Positions 54,155 to 64,000 of a DNA stretch of 64,000 nucleotides are shown in pieces. Positions within the stretch are counted from its first letter, which is position 1. The number at the start of each line of letters is the position of its first letter. The notes under the pieces were generated by a model. It saw nothing but the letters and a program-made list of their open reading frames with translations, did not search any database and was not told the DNA's origin. The stretch is from NCBI GenBank assembly GCA_033439265.1, contig JAVTVX010000026.1, positions 15,191,001 to 15,255,000 on the forward strand, given 5' to 3'. The position numbers and the translations under genes were made by a program. Source of the stretch: Dillenia suffruticosa. Lineage: Eukaryota > Streptophyta > Magnoliopsida > Dilleniales > Dilleniaceae.

Positions 54155-57087
54155 CTGCAATTTTTTTTGCCTCAAACCTATCAAATACATCCCTAACCCT
54201 AACAATCAAAATCAAAATTACCAAAAAAAAAAAAAAAATTTATCGCAATGATCAAAATTTTGATTTCAAACAAAACCCAGAAAGAAAATGCAGGAAATCA
54301 TTCTAGAAATGTAAATTTCAAAGATTTGACTAAGTGACGATACCTAGATTAACAACAAAGTGATACTGCCTTTTGTGTTCTTTTTTTTTCCCTGGAGGGG
54401 GTGTGGAATATTTGACTTGTTTGATATTCTGGGCTTTTTTGTGAGAGAGAGAGAGAGAATTAGGGTTTAGTGTGAGACAGAGAAAAGTGACGGTGATGGA
54501 ATTGGATGGCAAAGCGACTCTTACGCCATATTTTCAGTTGGAGGGAGTTTAACAAACCAAACCCCCAAGCTGGCGCCATCACTCAACTCAACTTCTCGTA
54601 GCCATAATGAGCACGCGTTACTCAGTCTATTCTCTTAAAGTTGACCAAGTTTCGGTCCAATCCCAGCAGGTGCTTTGGGTCGCAAGGGTACATTTGCCCA
54701 CTCAAACAGAATAAAATAAAATAAAATTAAATTAATTGAATACTACCATGTTAATACTATAACTAATTCCGCATAGGATATAAATATTTTATTATGAACT
54801 TTTTTATCAAAATTATCGATATCCGATAAATATATTAAATCTAACTAAATTTTATATAAGTACAGCTATTCAAATCTATTCGACACTATAAGCATAGATG
54901 AAATTAAATTATCTCGTTGCAAGTATAAAGGATTATAATCGAATAAAATGGTTCATTATCTAAAATTTTATACCGTGACAAATATAAGATTATATTGATC
55001 GTATTTCAATCTGGTCTAATTTTTATTATATATTATTAAATATACATATAATAAAAATCTTATCATCACGTGATATAATCTGACGATTAGTATATCTGAT
55101 TTATTTTTAAATTTTCTTAAAATAAAAAATCCGAGGCAAACTTGATCCAAAATGTCTTTATACAATGTTGGACCAATTTGAGCCGAGGCGTGGACATATT
55201 TTCTTTTAGTGCAACTAATATAACTAATATTTAAGTTTATTCCTAATTATTCACTATTTTAAAATTTGCCCCATCAACTTTTTATTTTAATTTCAATGTC
55301 TTGAGATAGATAAACTTTAAAATAATTTAAACTCTCCGGTGAGATTAAATTAGTATGCTTTGTTTTAGAAAAATACAACAATAATAACAAGCTAAATTTT
55401 AATCCCAATTTTTGTTTTTAGAAAGCTAAAAATTAGATGTTTCTATTAGTAAAAGAAGATTCAAAACAAATATTTTTAGATATAAAAAATATAAATTAAA
55501 TTGATTTTTTAAAAAAAAGAAAATTAGTTTTAAAGAGAAAAAAAATTAAAATCAATAAGTTTAGAAAGAGAAATTTTGTACGCGTTTGTCAAGATTTTTT
55601 TTTTTCAAACTTTTATTGTCTTTATAAGGAGAAGTAAAATTAATAATTTTTTAAATAAAGTTAAAAGTTGTTTGTTATTTTTATTTTTAAAAATAATCTG
55701 ATTTTATAATTTTTGAAATAAAATTAAAAGTTAAAATTAAAATTAAAGTGGAAGAGTCCAGAACTAAAAACATGAGAGTAAATAAATTTATGGTATGATC
55801 AAATTTGAAATTTCATATTTTTCAATTAAAAGTATAAATGGAATTAAAAAAATATACTTCCTAAAAAACTGTAGTATAAAAAATAAAGAGGAAAAAAAGC
55901 TTCTCTCTGAAACTTTTTCTTAAAAATTATTTTTAAATTTTTATTCATAAAAAAAGTTACTTTTAAAAAAACCAATTTATTTGATAGGATTTCTCTTTTT
56001 ATAAGAAGTAAAGAAACCGAAAAAAACCCTACCGATGTGTTCAAAAATAAAAATTACCCAAATATTAATTTGTATATGACACATAAAATGAAAAAATATT
56101 ACCCTCTATTCTTAACCCCTCTAAACTTTTATTTAATACAAAAAAAAAACTATGTATCAATCTTGATATAATGAGAACTTCCTTATGAATATACTCGAAT
56201 TAATATTAATATTAGTATAAAATTTTGAAAAATGATAAAATCACTGAATCGATGGTTGGATTAAGTTAGGCTAGAGTGCTCTTTTTTCGGTTCAAAAAAG
56301 ATGGCTGAGCCAGCCTTTTTTAAAAAATAGAATTTAAACTCCTAAATCCTTTTTCTTATATTTCAATTTAATTTTAAATCTTTTAATTTTCAAGGATTAG
56401 GGTTGTAATTAAATCTAAATATTTAAAATTTAATAGAAAAATTAAAAATTTAGGATTAAATAAAAAAAAGATAATTATAAATGTCACGAGGTTTTTAAGT
56501 TCAAAAATATTATCAGACTTTAAAAAGACAATCAAAATTTTAAAGTTTTTTTCATAATATATAAAAGAAATTCAGATTCGAGATTAAAAAAAAATAGTGT
56601 CAATTAAATTAAAATTATAAATTCTTCTTGACAAAATTTTTGAAGTTATAGAAGAGATCTGTTCGGTACTAAAAATTTGTATAATTAAATCACGTTAAAT
56701 TAAACAAACATTGTTTTTTTTTTTTTTTTCTTGGCCTGTGAATTAATTTTTTTGTCATGATGCGTATGAATATCTCGTCCAGCTTCAATTCAGTTGGCTC
56801 AATCACTGAATTATTGGAAGCAGCATGTGACATTAGTCTCAACACTATAATGGATTTATATGGTGGGACTGCGAGGAACCATCCTATGTCACATCCTCAA
56901 CAATGTCTGTCGTCTTGTCACATGGTTCTTGAACCCCAAAGAAAAGATCATCCTCAAATCACTCATCTCCAACCGGATCATGTGGGGATGCTTCCAACTG
57001 TGAATTGATTGTAGTCATGGTTTCTCCTGAGATTCAGAATCTTAGTTTCATTTCCTGGGTGATGGTTACTTAAATTTCCCGAGGGTC

Positions 57088-57090
<3 letters not shown>
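54155..57090. other. Intergenic, AT-rich
   Basis: The promoter regions of the serine/cysteine-rich gene (minus) and the magnesium transporter gene (plus) are probably at either end. An open frame at 56757-57008 is less AT-rich but I do not recognise it. The rest is AT-rich with no gene. Confidence 0.45.
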
Positions 57091-57121
<31 letters not shown>

Positions 57122-57644
57122 GGGTTTTATTTGTTTTCTTAAAAAATGTCCCCTTTTTTTGAACCGATGGGGGTTATTGGCAATCAAGCATGTTCTTAAT
57201 TTTTATCGTATTTACGGTTTTGATTTGCTGTCAATTACAAGGTGCTTCTTTTATATAAATTTCTGATTTGCTCCTTGTTTGGGTGGATTTGTAATTTATG
57301 GAATTGGGTCTCTGTTATTGATGTCATTGTGTTTGTTTTTAGTTATTTATGAGTCTTCACTTAAGAACCCTTTTTTGGTCAAATCCTAAGAACCCAATTG
57401 AGCAATCAATCAAAACATTCGTGTTTTGTAGGACACATAAGACAGTCGAATGATGTTTTGCTGAAATCGAATATTCAGTTTTCTGCATACCTTTCGGAAG
57501 TTAAGCTGTATTGCGTTAAATAGAAAGAAGAATTGTGGCTGCATAGAGTGGTGTTTTGTGAACATTTGGATTTTACACTGATGTGGACATCTAGCAAGTG
57601 CGAAAGTCTAGAATATCACTTGCAAGAAGAGAAGGCAAAATCCG
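57091..57644 (+). other. Leader region of the magnesium transporter gene
   Basis: A CT run at 57091-57120 resembles plant transcription-start pyrimidine patches. TTCGTGTTTTGTAG at 57431 could be a splice acceptor of a leader intron. The coding ATG follows at 57645. These assignments are inferred from sequence pattern only. Confidence 0.4.
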
Positions 57645-60600
57645 ATGGACGAATCACAAGGTCTGATTCCTCATTCAGATTATCCAGACTTTGCAACTTC
57701 TAATATAGATGGAAGGGTAACTCCTGTTGAATATGAGACTAGTCAGTTTCCCAGTTTAGGTCTTCCTGGACTGAAAAAGAGAGGACATGGGAATCGATCA
57801 TGGATTAAGATTGATCAGGATGGGAGTTCAAAGGTTTTGGAGCTTGACAAGGTTACCATCATGAGACATTGTTCATTGCCTGCTAGGGATCTCCGGCTTT
57901 TGGATCCTTTGTTCATTTATCCCTCGACAATATTGGGTCGGGATAAGGCTATTGTGGTCAGTCTTGAGCAGATTAGGTGTATAATCACGGCTGACGAGGT
58001 GATACTGATGAACTCCTTGGAAGGCTGTGTCATTCAGTACAATGCAGAGTTGTGCAAGCGCCTTCAGATAAACAAAGACCAAGCTGGTAACTCTCCAACT
58101 ATTACAGTGCTACCTGAGTGAATGCTTTCTGCAATTGATAGTGAAACTTTGAAAGCTGGATTTCAAGGTTCTATTTTCTCAATAGTCTTCTTGGAAAGAA
58201 ATTGAATAACTTCTAATTCGGAACTGAGATGAATGATTTTCAATCATCGTCCAAAATTAGAGTTTTAACCATTGAAGTTATGCATTACAGAACTAAAGAT
58301 TTTCGGTGCTTAAATTATACTTGTGTTTTCTAGAGTTAAAATTATGAACGAGCATAGCCTTACATGTTCAGGTAGCTGACCCTCCAAGTAGTTTAGGTTT
58401 CAGCTTGCAACTTTTAAGTTTGGAAACCTAGGAACCATCACCTCTTTGTTGAATATGTCCACATACAAATAGCAGAAAAATGGGTGTCTGCTACTCAGAG
58501 TTCATGAGTTAATAATCATTCCCATTGGTGAAAAGAAAAATACAGAGAGCCTTGTATATTAGATTAAATCAGATTGTGGTGCAATTATGTAAACTGATCT
58601 TAATGCTGTTGTAGGAAATATACCAATTGCAGTGAAATGACTGCTTTGTGCTCAACATTCAACTGCCCTATTTTGACTTCTGCCTGTATTCCTTTGCCTT
58701 GGATGCCCATCTAGAAAATTTTACTTGTTAAAACCTTGTAAGAAGTAATCACAGTTGCTACTTACATCTATGCATTTTTCTAATCATGCTTCATTCTGGT
58801 CACATTATCAAGGTACTTCTTAGTCAGCTTTAATTTGTAGAGAAACAAATGTGTACTGGTTTGCTTACTACTTTTGCTGCTTTTCTTCAGATGACCTGCC
58901 TTTTGAATTCAAGGCACTGGAGCTGGCTTTGGAATTAACATGCATGTCTCTTGATGCTCAGGTACACCTGCAATATTAGACTGTTAGAGGCATTTATTCA
59001 CATAGAGGCCAAGTAAGAGAAGAAGAAATCCCAGTGGTTGGGGGGTGTCTGAAGAATTTGAACTTTGGAGTGGTCCAACTTGTTTATGCTGACATGGCTA
59101 CACTGTGTTATCCCTTAATTTGTATTTACTCTTCACATTTTCTGTTTTGTTTCTGGTCCTAGTCAGATGCTTCTTCAGGCATGGGAATTAGATATGGCAA
59201 TGTGATCAGAGCTGCACTTAGAATTCTATAGTTTGTTTCCAAGTCCGGATGTAATGCACTCATCTCAGATTAGGCTGCAATATTGAGTATCTGAATTCAA
59301 GGCTGTTTTGAGTGCTATTAAGAGTTAAAATTGTTGCATGTGGGAAGCAACTCAAATTAAAAAAACTGCAATTCAAGTTCAAATGACAGAAGGGTTGCAA
59401 ATAAAGATGCAAGATAAATTAGGAGCACTAAATAGAATCCTGCTTGCATTTTATTTCCTTGTGCATTTGTAGTCTTGGTTACTGTTTAACTTCAAGCTTT
59501 TTACCTTTTACTGGTGAATCTTGGTATTTAGTTTCTACCCTTTCTGTTAAATTATTTATTCTCATCCAATGCAATAGTCTGGGTTGATTTCAGTGAGAGA
59601 AACTAATATGAAGATTAGAAAGATAGAAATGGGGTGTAAGATTAGTATTGAGACAGGTCTCTTTCGGGATTATGAGAAGGACTTGGGGCTGAAATTTGGT
59701 TGACATTGTTATTTCAGTTCACTCGCACTGAATATTGTTTTGTTAGGTTCAGGATCTGGAAATAGAAATAATGAATAAAAGAAATATTAATATCATATGC
59801 TTTCAAGAAACCAAGTGAGCGGGGGAAAAGGTTAAAGTGGTAGAATCTTAAGTTCATAAACTTTGGTACACAGGTAGGGATAGAATTAAAAATAAGGTAG
59901 AAATAATTGTACATAAAGATCTATTAGAAAATATAACAGAGATAAAAAGGAAGAGGGATAGAATTATGTTTGTCAAGTTAGTAAATGGAGAAAACATAGT
60001 CAATATCATCGATGTATATGCATCCCAAATAAGTATAGATACAGTTAATAAAAAACAATTTTGGGAGGATTTAGATGAGTTTATACAAACCACATCCAGT
60101 GGAGAAAAGTTATTTATTGAAGGAGATTTAAATGGACATATATGAGAGAAAAATGAAGGATTCGAAACTATACATGGAAACCTTGAATTTGGTAGTAGGA
60201 ATGAGACGGGAGGTACTATTTTAAAGTTTATCAAAACATTCAATTTGATACTCATAAACATGTTTTTCAAGAAAAAAGAGTCGCACATAGTTACATTAAA
60301 AATTGGTCCAATGTCAGCCAAATATATTTCTTTTTCACTAAAAAAGATGATATAATGAATTGTAAAGATTGTAAGCTTATATCGGAGGAGAGTGTAATAA
60401 CTCAATATAGACTTTTAGTTTTAGAAATACGTATGCCTAAAAGACAAAAGAACTATCGGTCATTTGTGAAGTCAAGAATTAAATGGTGGAATTTAAAATG
60501 AGAAAAGGTGTCGACTTTTAAAGACAAATTAATTCAAACAGCAAATTGATCTACTAATAATAATTCAAAGATAATTTGAAAAGAGATATCTACTAATATT

Positions 60601-63600
60601 AAGAGTATAGATAGGGAAGTTCTTGATATATCTAAGATGTCAGGTTCTAATAGGCAAGGAGTTATGATGGTAGAACGAAAAAATACAATTGCTATCCTAA
60701 CCAAACGAGAGTATTATAGGAGGTTTAAGGTAATAGTAGTAGCGATACATATGAAAAATACAAAAGTATAAAAAAATGTGTAAAAAAGATTATCCATGAA
60801 TCAAAGAGTAAGGTGTGTAACGAACTATACAAGTCACTGGAGACTAAAGACGGAGAAAGAGAAATCTGCCAAACTAAGAGAGAAAAAAGGAAAAAATTTA
60901 AATGGTATTAGGTGTATTAAGAGTGAAATCGATAATATACTTGTAAAAAATGTGAATATAAGAATACATTTGAAGAAGTTAATAGAGATTTTAAATGCAA
61001 AATTTGTCCCCATGAAGTTAAGGAGGTCTTAAAGAGGATGATGAATAATAAAGTCATAGGATCTTATAGCATTTCCATTGAAGTGTGGAAATGGTTTAAA
61101 AATATTAACGGATTTTTTCAACAAAATTTACCAAACTAAGAGAATATCAAAGTATGGAAGGAGAGCACACTTGTATCACTATATAAAAAAATGAGACATA
61201 CAAAATTGCTCCAATTATAGAGAAATTAAACTTATAAGTCATACCATGAATCTATAGGAGAGTAATAGATCATAGGTTGCGACCAAAAATAAGTGTGTCT
61301 CAGAATCAAATTGGATTTATGTCAAAAAGATCCACTACGAAATAAATCCACTTTTTACAACATTTGATGGAGACATATAGAGTACAAAAAAGAGATTTAC
61401 ATATGGTATTTATCAATCTAAAAAAAAAATATATGATAGAGTTCTTAGAGACATTGTGGTGGGTGCTAATGAAGAAGATATTTTTTTAAAATACATTAAT
61501 CTTATTAGAGATATGTATAAGGGAGTTATAATCGATGTAAGAATTTGCATGGTCTAAGTGATAATTTCTCTATTAACATTGGACCCTATCAAGATCCGGT
61601 ATTAAATTCTATTCTTTTTGCAATAGTAATAGTTCAAATCACAAAAACATTAGAAATGAAATACCATGATATATGTTTTTTACAGATATCGTATTGATGG
61701 ATGAAATCAGAGTGCATTAATGTTAAATTAGAGTTATGAAAGATCATACTGAAATCTAGAGAATTTAGATTGAGTAGGCCGAAAACTGAGTATATGACAT
61801 GTATGTTTAACGACAATTATCAGGATGATAAAGAAACGATAAGATTAGAAGAAAAAATATAAAAAAAAATATGAACATTTTAGATATTTCGGTTCTATCA
61901 TTCAAAATGATGACAATATAGATGAGAATGTAAATCATAGGATTCAAGTAGATTGGATAAAATAGAGAATAGTATCTGGAGTTCTTTGAGATCGCTCGAT
62001 ATTGCAGCATTTGAAGGGAAATGTCTATAAAACTGCAATAAGTTCTGCATTATTGTATAATATTGAGTGTTGGACTATTAAATAACAAGAAGGGTAAAAA
62101 ATGATTTTAACAGAAATAAAAATATTTAGATAGATGTGTGGTAAAATGAGAAATGATAGAATTAGAAATAAAAAGATTCATAATAATTTGGGAGTTAATT
62201 CAATTGTGGATAAAATATGAGAGTGTCATCTAAGATAGTTTGAGTATATGTAAAGAAGACCAAAAAACGTACAAGTTAGGAAAGCCGAGAACTAAGTATA
62301 GGAGACTTAATAAAACATAGAGAAAAATTGTTGAAAACTCGAATGCGAATTATCCGTAAAGACATGATAGTTAGAAGTTTAGATGAGAAGATGGTTTTAG
62401 ATAGGAATGAGTGGTGGAGGAGAATCTGCACAAATTAAACCAAAATTTTTTCTCTTTTTTTAAAAATATTTATCTCTCAAACGATTGATTCTAATTGTTG
62501 GGATTAAAATTCTGATTGTTTTTGTTGTTATTGTTATTATTGCTGTTGTTGTAGGTTCAGGATTTGGAAATGGAGATTTATCCGGTAGTTGATGAGTTAG
62601 CATCAAATATTAGCACACTTAATCTGGAGCGTGTCCGGAGATTTAAAGGCCACCTACTTGCACTAACTCGGCGTGCCCAGAAGGTGAGCTTAAACATGTC
62701 CGATTTTACGGGTCGCCTGTTGTTTTCTCAAATGGTAGTGCTTGGATCAGGTCCGTGATGAAATAGAACATCTTATGGATGATGACGGTGACATGGCTGA
62801 GATGTACCTGACTGAGAAGAAAGAAAGAGCAGATGCTTATTCCTTTGGTGATGTGGACGTCCAATCTAACAATGCCGGTGAGCCTGGGGTATTATTTCAT
62901 TCGGCACCCGTATCACCAGTTAAGTCAAGTAGTGGGTTCCAAAAACTGCAAAGGAGTTTTAGCAGTATGACTGCAAGTAAACATGAGAGCTTAATGAGTT
63001 CATCTGAGAACGCTGAAAATATTGACCAACTGGAAATGCTGCTTGAAGCTTATTTTGTTGTCATTGACAATACTCTCAGCAAGTTATCATCGGTAAGAAT
63101 AATTTCCACTAACATACTCCAACTGATATGTAAATGCATATAGAATGTTCATGTAGCTGAACCTAGCTACTTTTGGGACTTAAGAGACTCAGTTGAGTGA
63201 GTTGCCAGTTACCCATGAGCTCCGGTTTGGATTAAATGCCAAGTTTATTATTACCATACGAGTTTGTGAATGTAAAAGTAAGGGTAATAATACTCAAAAC
63301 CAAGTTACCAAGACCACCAAAAAATTCGCAGTTGTCCTCTAGTGAAGCTACTAAAATTTCAGACTGGTTTTTTTGGCAATGCAGCTCAAGGAATACATTG
63401 ATGATACTGAAGATTTTATCAACATCAAACTGGTATGCAACTAATAACATTTGATAATCTATGTTGCCTTTATGTATATTTCTTCGAATTAGCATTTTTT
63501 TTTTTTTAAATCTTTATAATTCATTTCTGTAAACAGGGTGATGTTCAGAACCAGCTGATACAATTTGAGTTGCTTCTCACTGCGGCGACCTTTGTGGCTA

Positions 63601-63767
63601 CAATATTTACTGTTGTGGCAGGGATATTTGGGATGAATTTCTCTTCATCAGTTTTCGATTATCCATCTGCCTTCACTTGGGTTCTGCTTTTAACTGGGGT
63701 TGCCTGCGGGATTATGTACGTTTCTTTTATATTATACTTCAGGCATAAGAGGCTTTTTCCTTCCTAA
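57645..63767 (+). CDS. MRS2-5: Magnesium transporter, MRS2-5 type (CorA superfamily), 6 exons
   Basis: Exons: 57645-58086, 58891-58961, 62555-62683, 62751-63092, 63385-63432, 63537-63767. The joined frame is 420 aa (Arabidopsis MRS2-5: 421). The N-terminus begins MDESQGLIPHSDYPDF and contains LKKRGHGNRSWIKIDQDG. Conserved blocks are PARDLRLLDPLFIYPSTILG, DDLPFEFKALELALEL, STLNLERVRRFKGHL, VRDEIEHLMDDDGDMAEMYL, SAPVSPV, MLLEAYFVVIDNTLSKLSS, and LKEYIDDTEDFINIKL. Two C-terminal membrane helices follow, with the GMN signature at 376-378 at the end of the first and the second at about 389-408. MRS2 proteins form pentameric Mg2+ channels. Intron 2 is enlarged to 3.6 kb by a LINE inserted in the start of exon 3, but the downstream copy keeps an AG acceptor and the frame intact, so the gene looks functional. 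Confidence 0.93.
59744..59769 (+). repeat. Left target-site duplication of the LINE (copy of acceptor plus exon 3 start)
   Basis: Twenty-six bases starting TAGGTTCAGGAT match 62552-62577 at 23 positions; the three differences are transitions. This copy carries the old exon 3 acceptor (TTGTTTTGTTAG) and the first eight codons, VQDLEIEI. Confidence 0.85.
59770..62551 (+). mobile_element. Decayed RTE-type LINE inserted in exon 3 of the magnesium transporter gene
   Basis: The 5' part encodes an apurinic-like endonuclease: INIICFQETK, DRIMFVKLVNGENIVNIIDV, EKLFIEGDLNGH, FKKKESHIVTLK. The reverse-transcriptase part is heavily mutated but recognisable (NQIGFMSKRSTT at about 61297-61335). The 3' part keeps FRYFGSIIQNDDNIDENVNH, VYKTAISSALLYNIECWTIK, MCGKMRNDRIRNKKIH and RNEWWRRI. 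It ends in a TTG/TTA-rich tail (about 62505-62550), as in plant RTE elements, and is flanked by 26-bp target duplications. Numerous stops and frameshifts show it is old and inactive. Same orientation as the host gene. Confidence 0.88.
62552..62577 (+). repeat. Right target-site duplication of the LINE (the acceptor and exon start in use)
   Basis: Holds TAG|GTTCAGGATTTGG, the acceptor and first codons of exon 3 that continue into the conserved MRS2 reading frame (VQDLEMEIYPVVDELA). The bases upstream are the T-rich tail of the LINE, which now stand in for the pyrimidine tract. Confidence 0.85.
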
Positions 63768-64000
63768 CATTGTTGACGAAGATTGCTCCATGGATGATTA
63801 GCCAGTTAAACTGGTTGGACGGTTCTTTTAGAGAGATTGAATTTTTATTGGCAATGGCAGTATTTTACCCTATCGTCTATTCTTTTGGACGCCAATAGAA
63901 AGATGCTCAGAAGCACCACTTTTCATTTTCCTCTCATCACTGCATTATCTTTTACTTTCTGCGACTTGGCCCTTATTTCTTTACGGCAAGACGGAAGGGA
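63768..64000 (+). other. 3' UTR/flank of the magnesium transporter gene
   Basis: Follows the TAA at 63765-63767. T-rich DNA without coding signal. The polyadenylation site is not certain within the window. Confidence 0.5.

Noticed and set aside
56757-57008. 83-codon plus-strand frame upstream of the magnesium transporter
   Set aside because: Composition is coding-like, but I recognise nothing in it and found no splice partners. The family start MDESQ at 57645 explains the transporter without it.

Overview
The window is nuclear DNA of a flowering plant, most likely a dicot. Genes are split by GT-AG introns with typical plant gene families, the intergenic DNA is AT-rich, and transposable-element remnants are abundant. 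The species cannot be named from the sequence.

Five genes can be read with closed reading frames. A methylesterase of the chloroplast-predicted MES11-15 type lies at 2842-6489 (minus strand, 5 exons, 406 aa, nucleophile Ser replaced by Asp). A DEAH-box RNA helicase of the RID1/DEAH10 type lies at 13031-22409 (minus, 12 exons, 722 aa). An ABI5-binding/NINJA-family EAR repressor lies at 40915-44931 (plus, 2 exons, 377 aa). A serine-rich protein with a cysteine-rich tail lies at 51185-53076 (minus, 2 coding exons, 363 aa). An MRS2-5-type magnesium transporter lies at 57645-63767 (plus, 6 exons, 420 aa). A sixth gene, at 31750-34702 (minus), encodes a conserved-looking protein I cannot name; I could not close its reading frame through the 3' exons. 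The first 540 bases look like the 5' end of a minus-strand gene whose body lies outside the window.

Between the genes are mobile-element remnants, several of which can be delimited by their target-site duplications (TSDs). They are: a tRNA-type SINE (8844-9038) inside a local array of 240-400 bp repeats (7850-9276); a MITE (11569-11972); a 1.6 kb hAT-like element (22551-24177) upstream of the helicase start codon; a decayed Mutator-like transposase with a plant-mobile-domain segment (24841-29145); a 999-bp CACTA element (30240-31238); short SINEs near 37 kb and 45.6 kb; a 500-bp solo LTR (50380-50879); and a 2.8 kb RTE-type LINE (59770-62551). Fragments of an X8-domain gene and an RPK2-like receptor gene lie near 47.5-48.2 kb.

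The genes do not form an operon or a pathway. The most notable observations concern genes and repeats acting on each other. The LINE inserted into an MRS2-5 exon, and its target-site duplication rebuilt a splice acceptor. A four-unit 72-bp repeat in the intron of the serine/cysteine-rich gene encodes a Cys/Trp-rich peptide behind a frame-compatible acceptor. Five CACGTG-core ABA-response elements are packed into 344 bp upstream of the ABI5-binding-protein gene.
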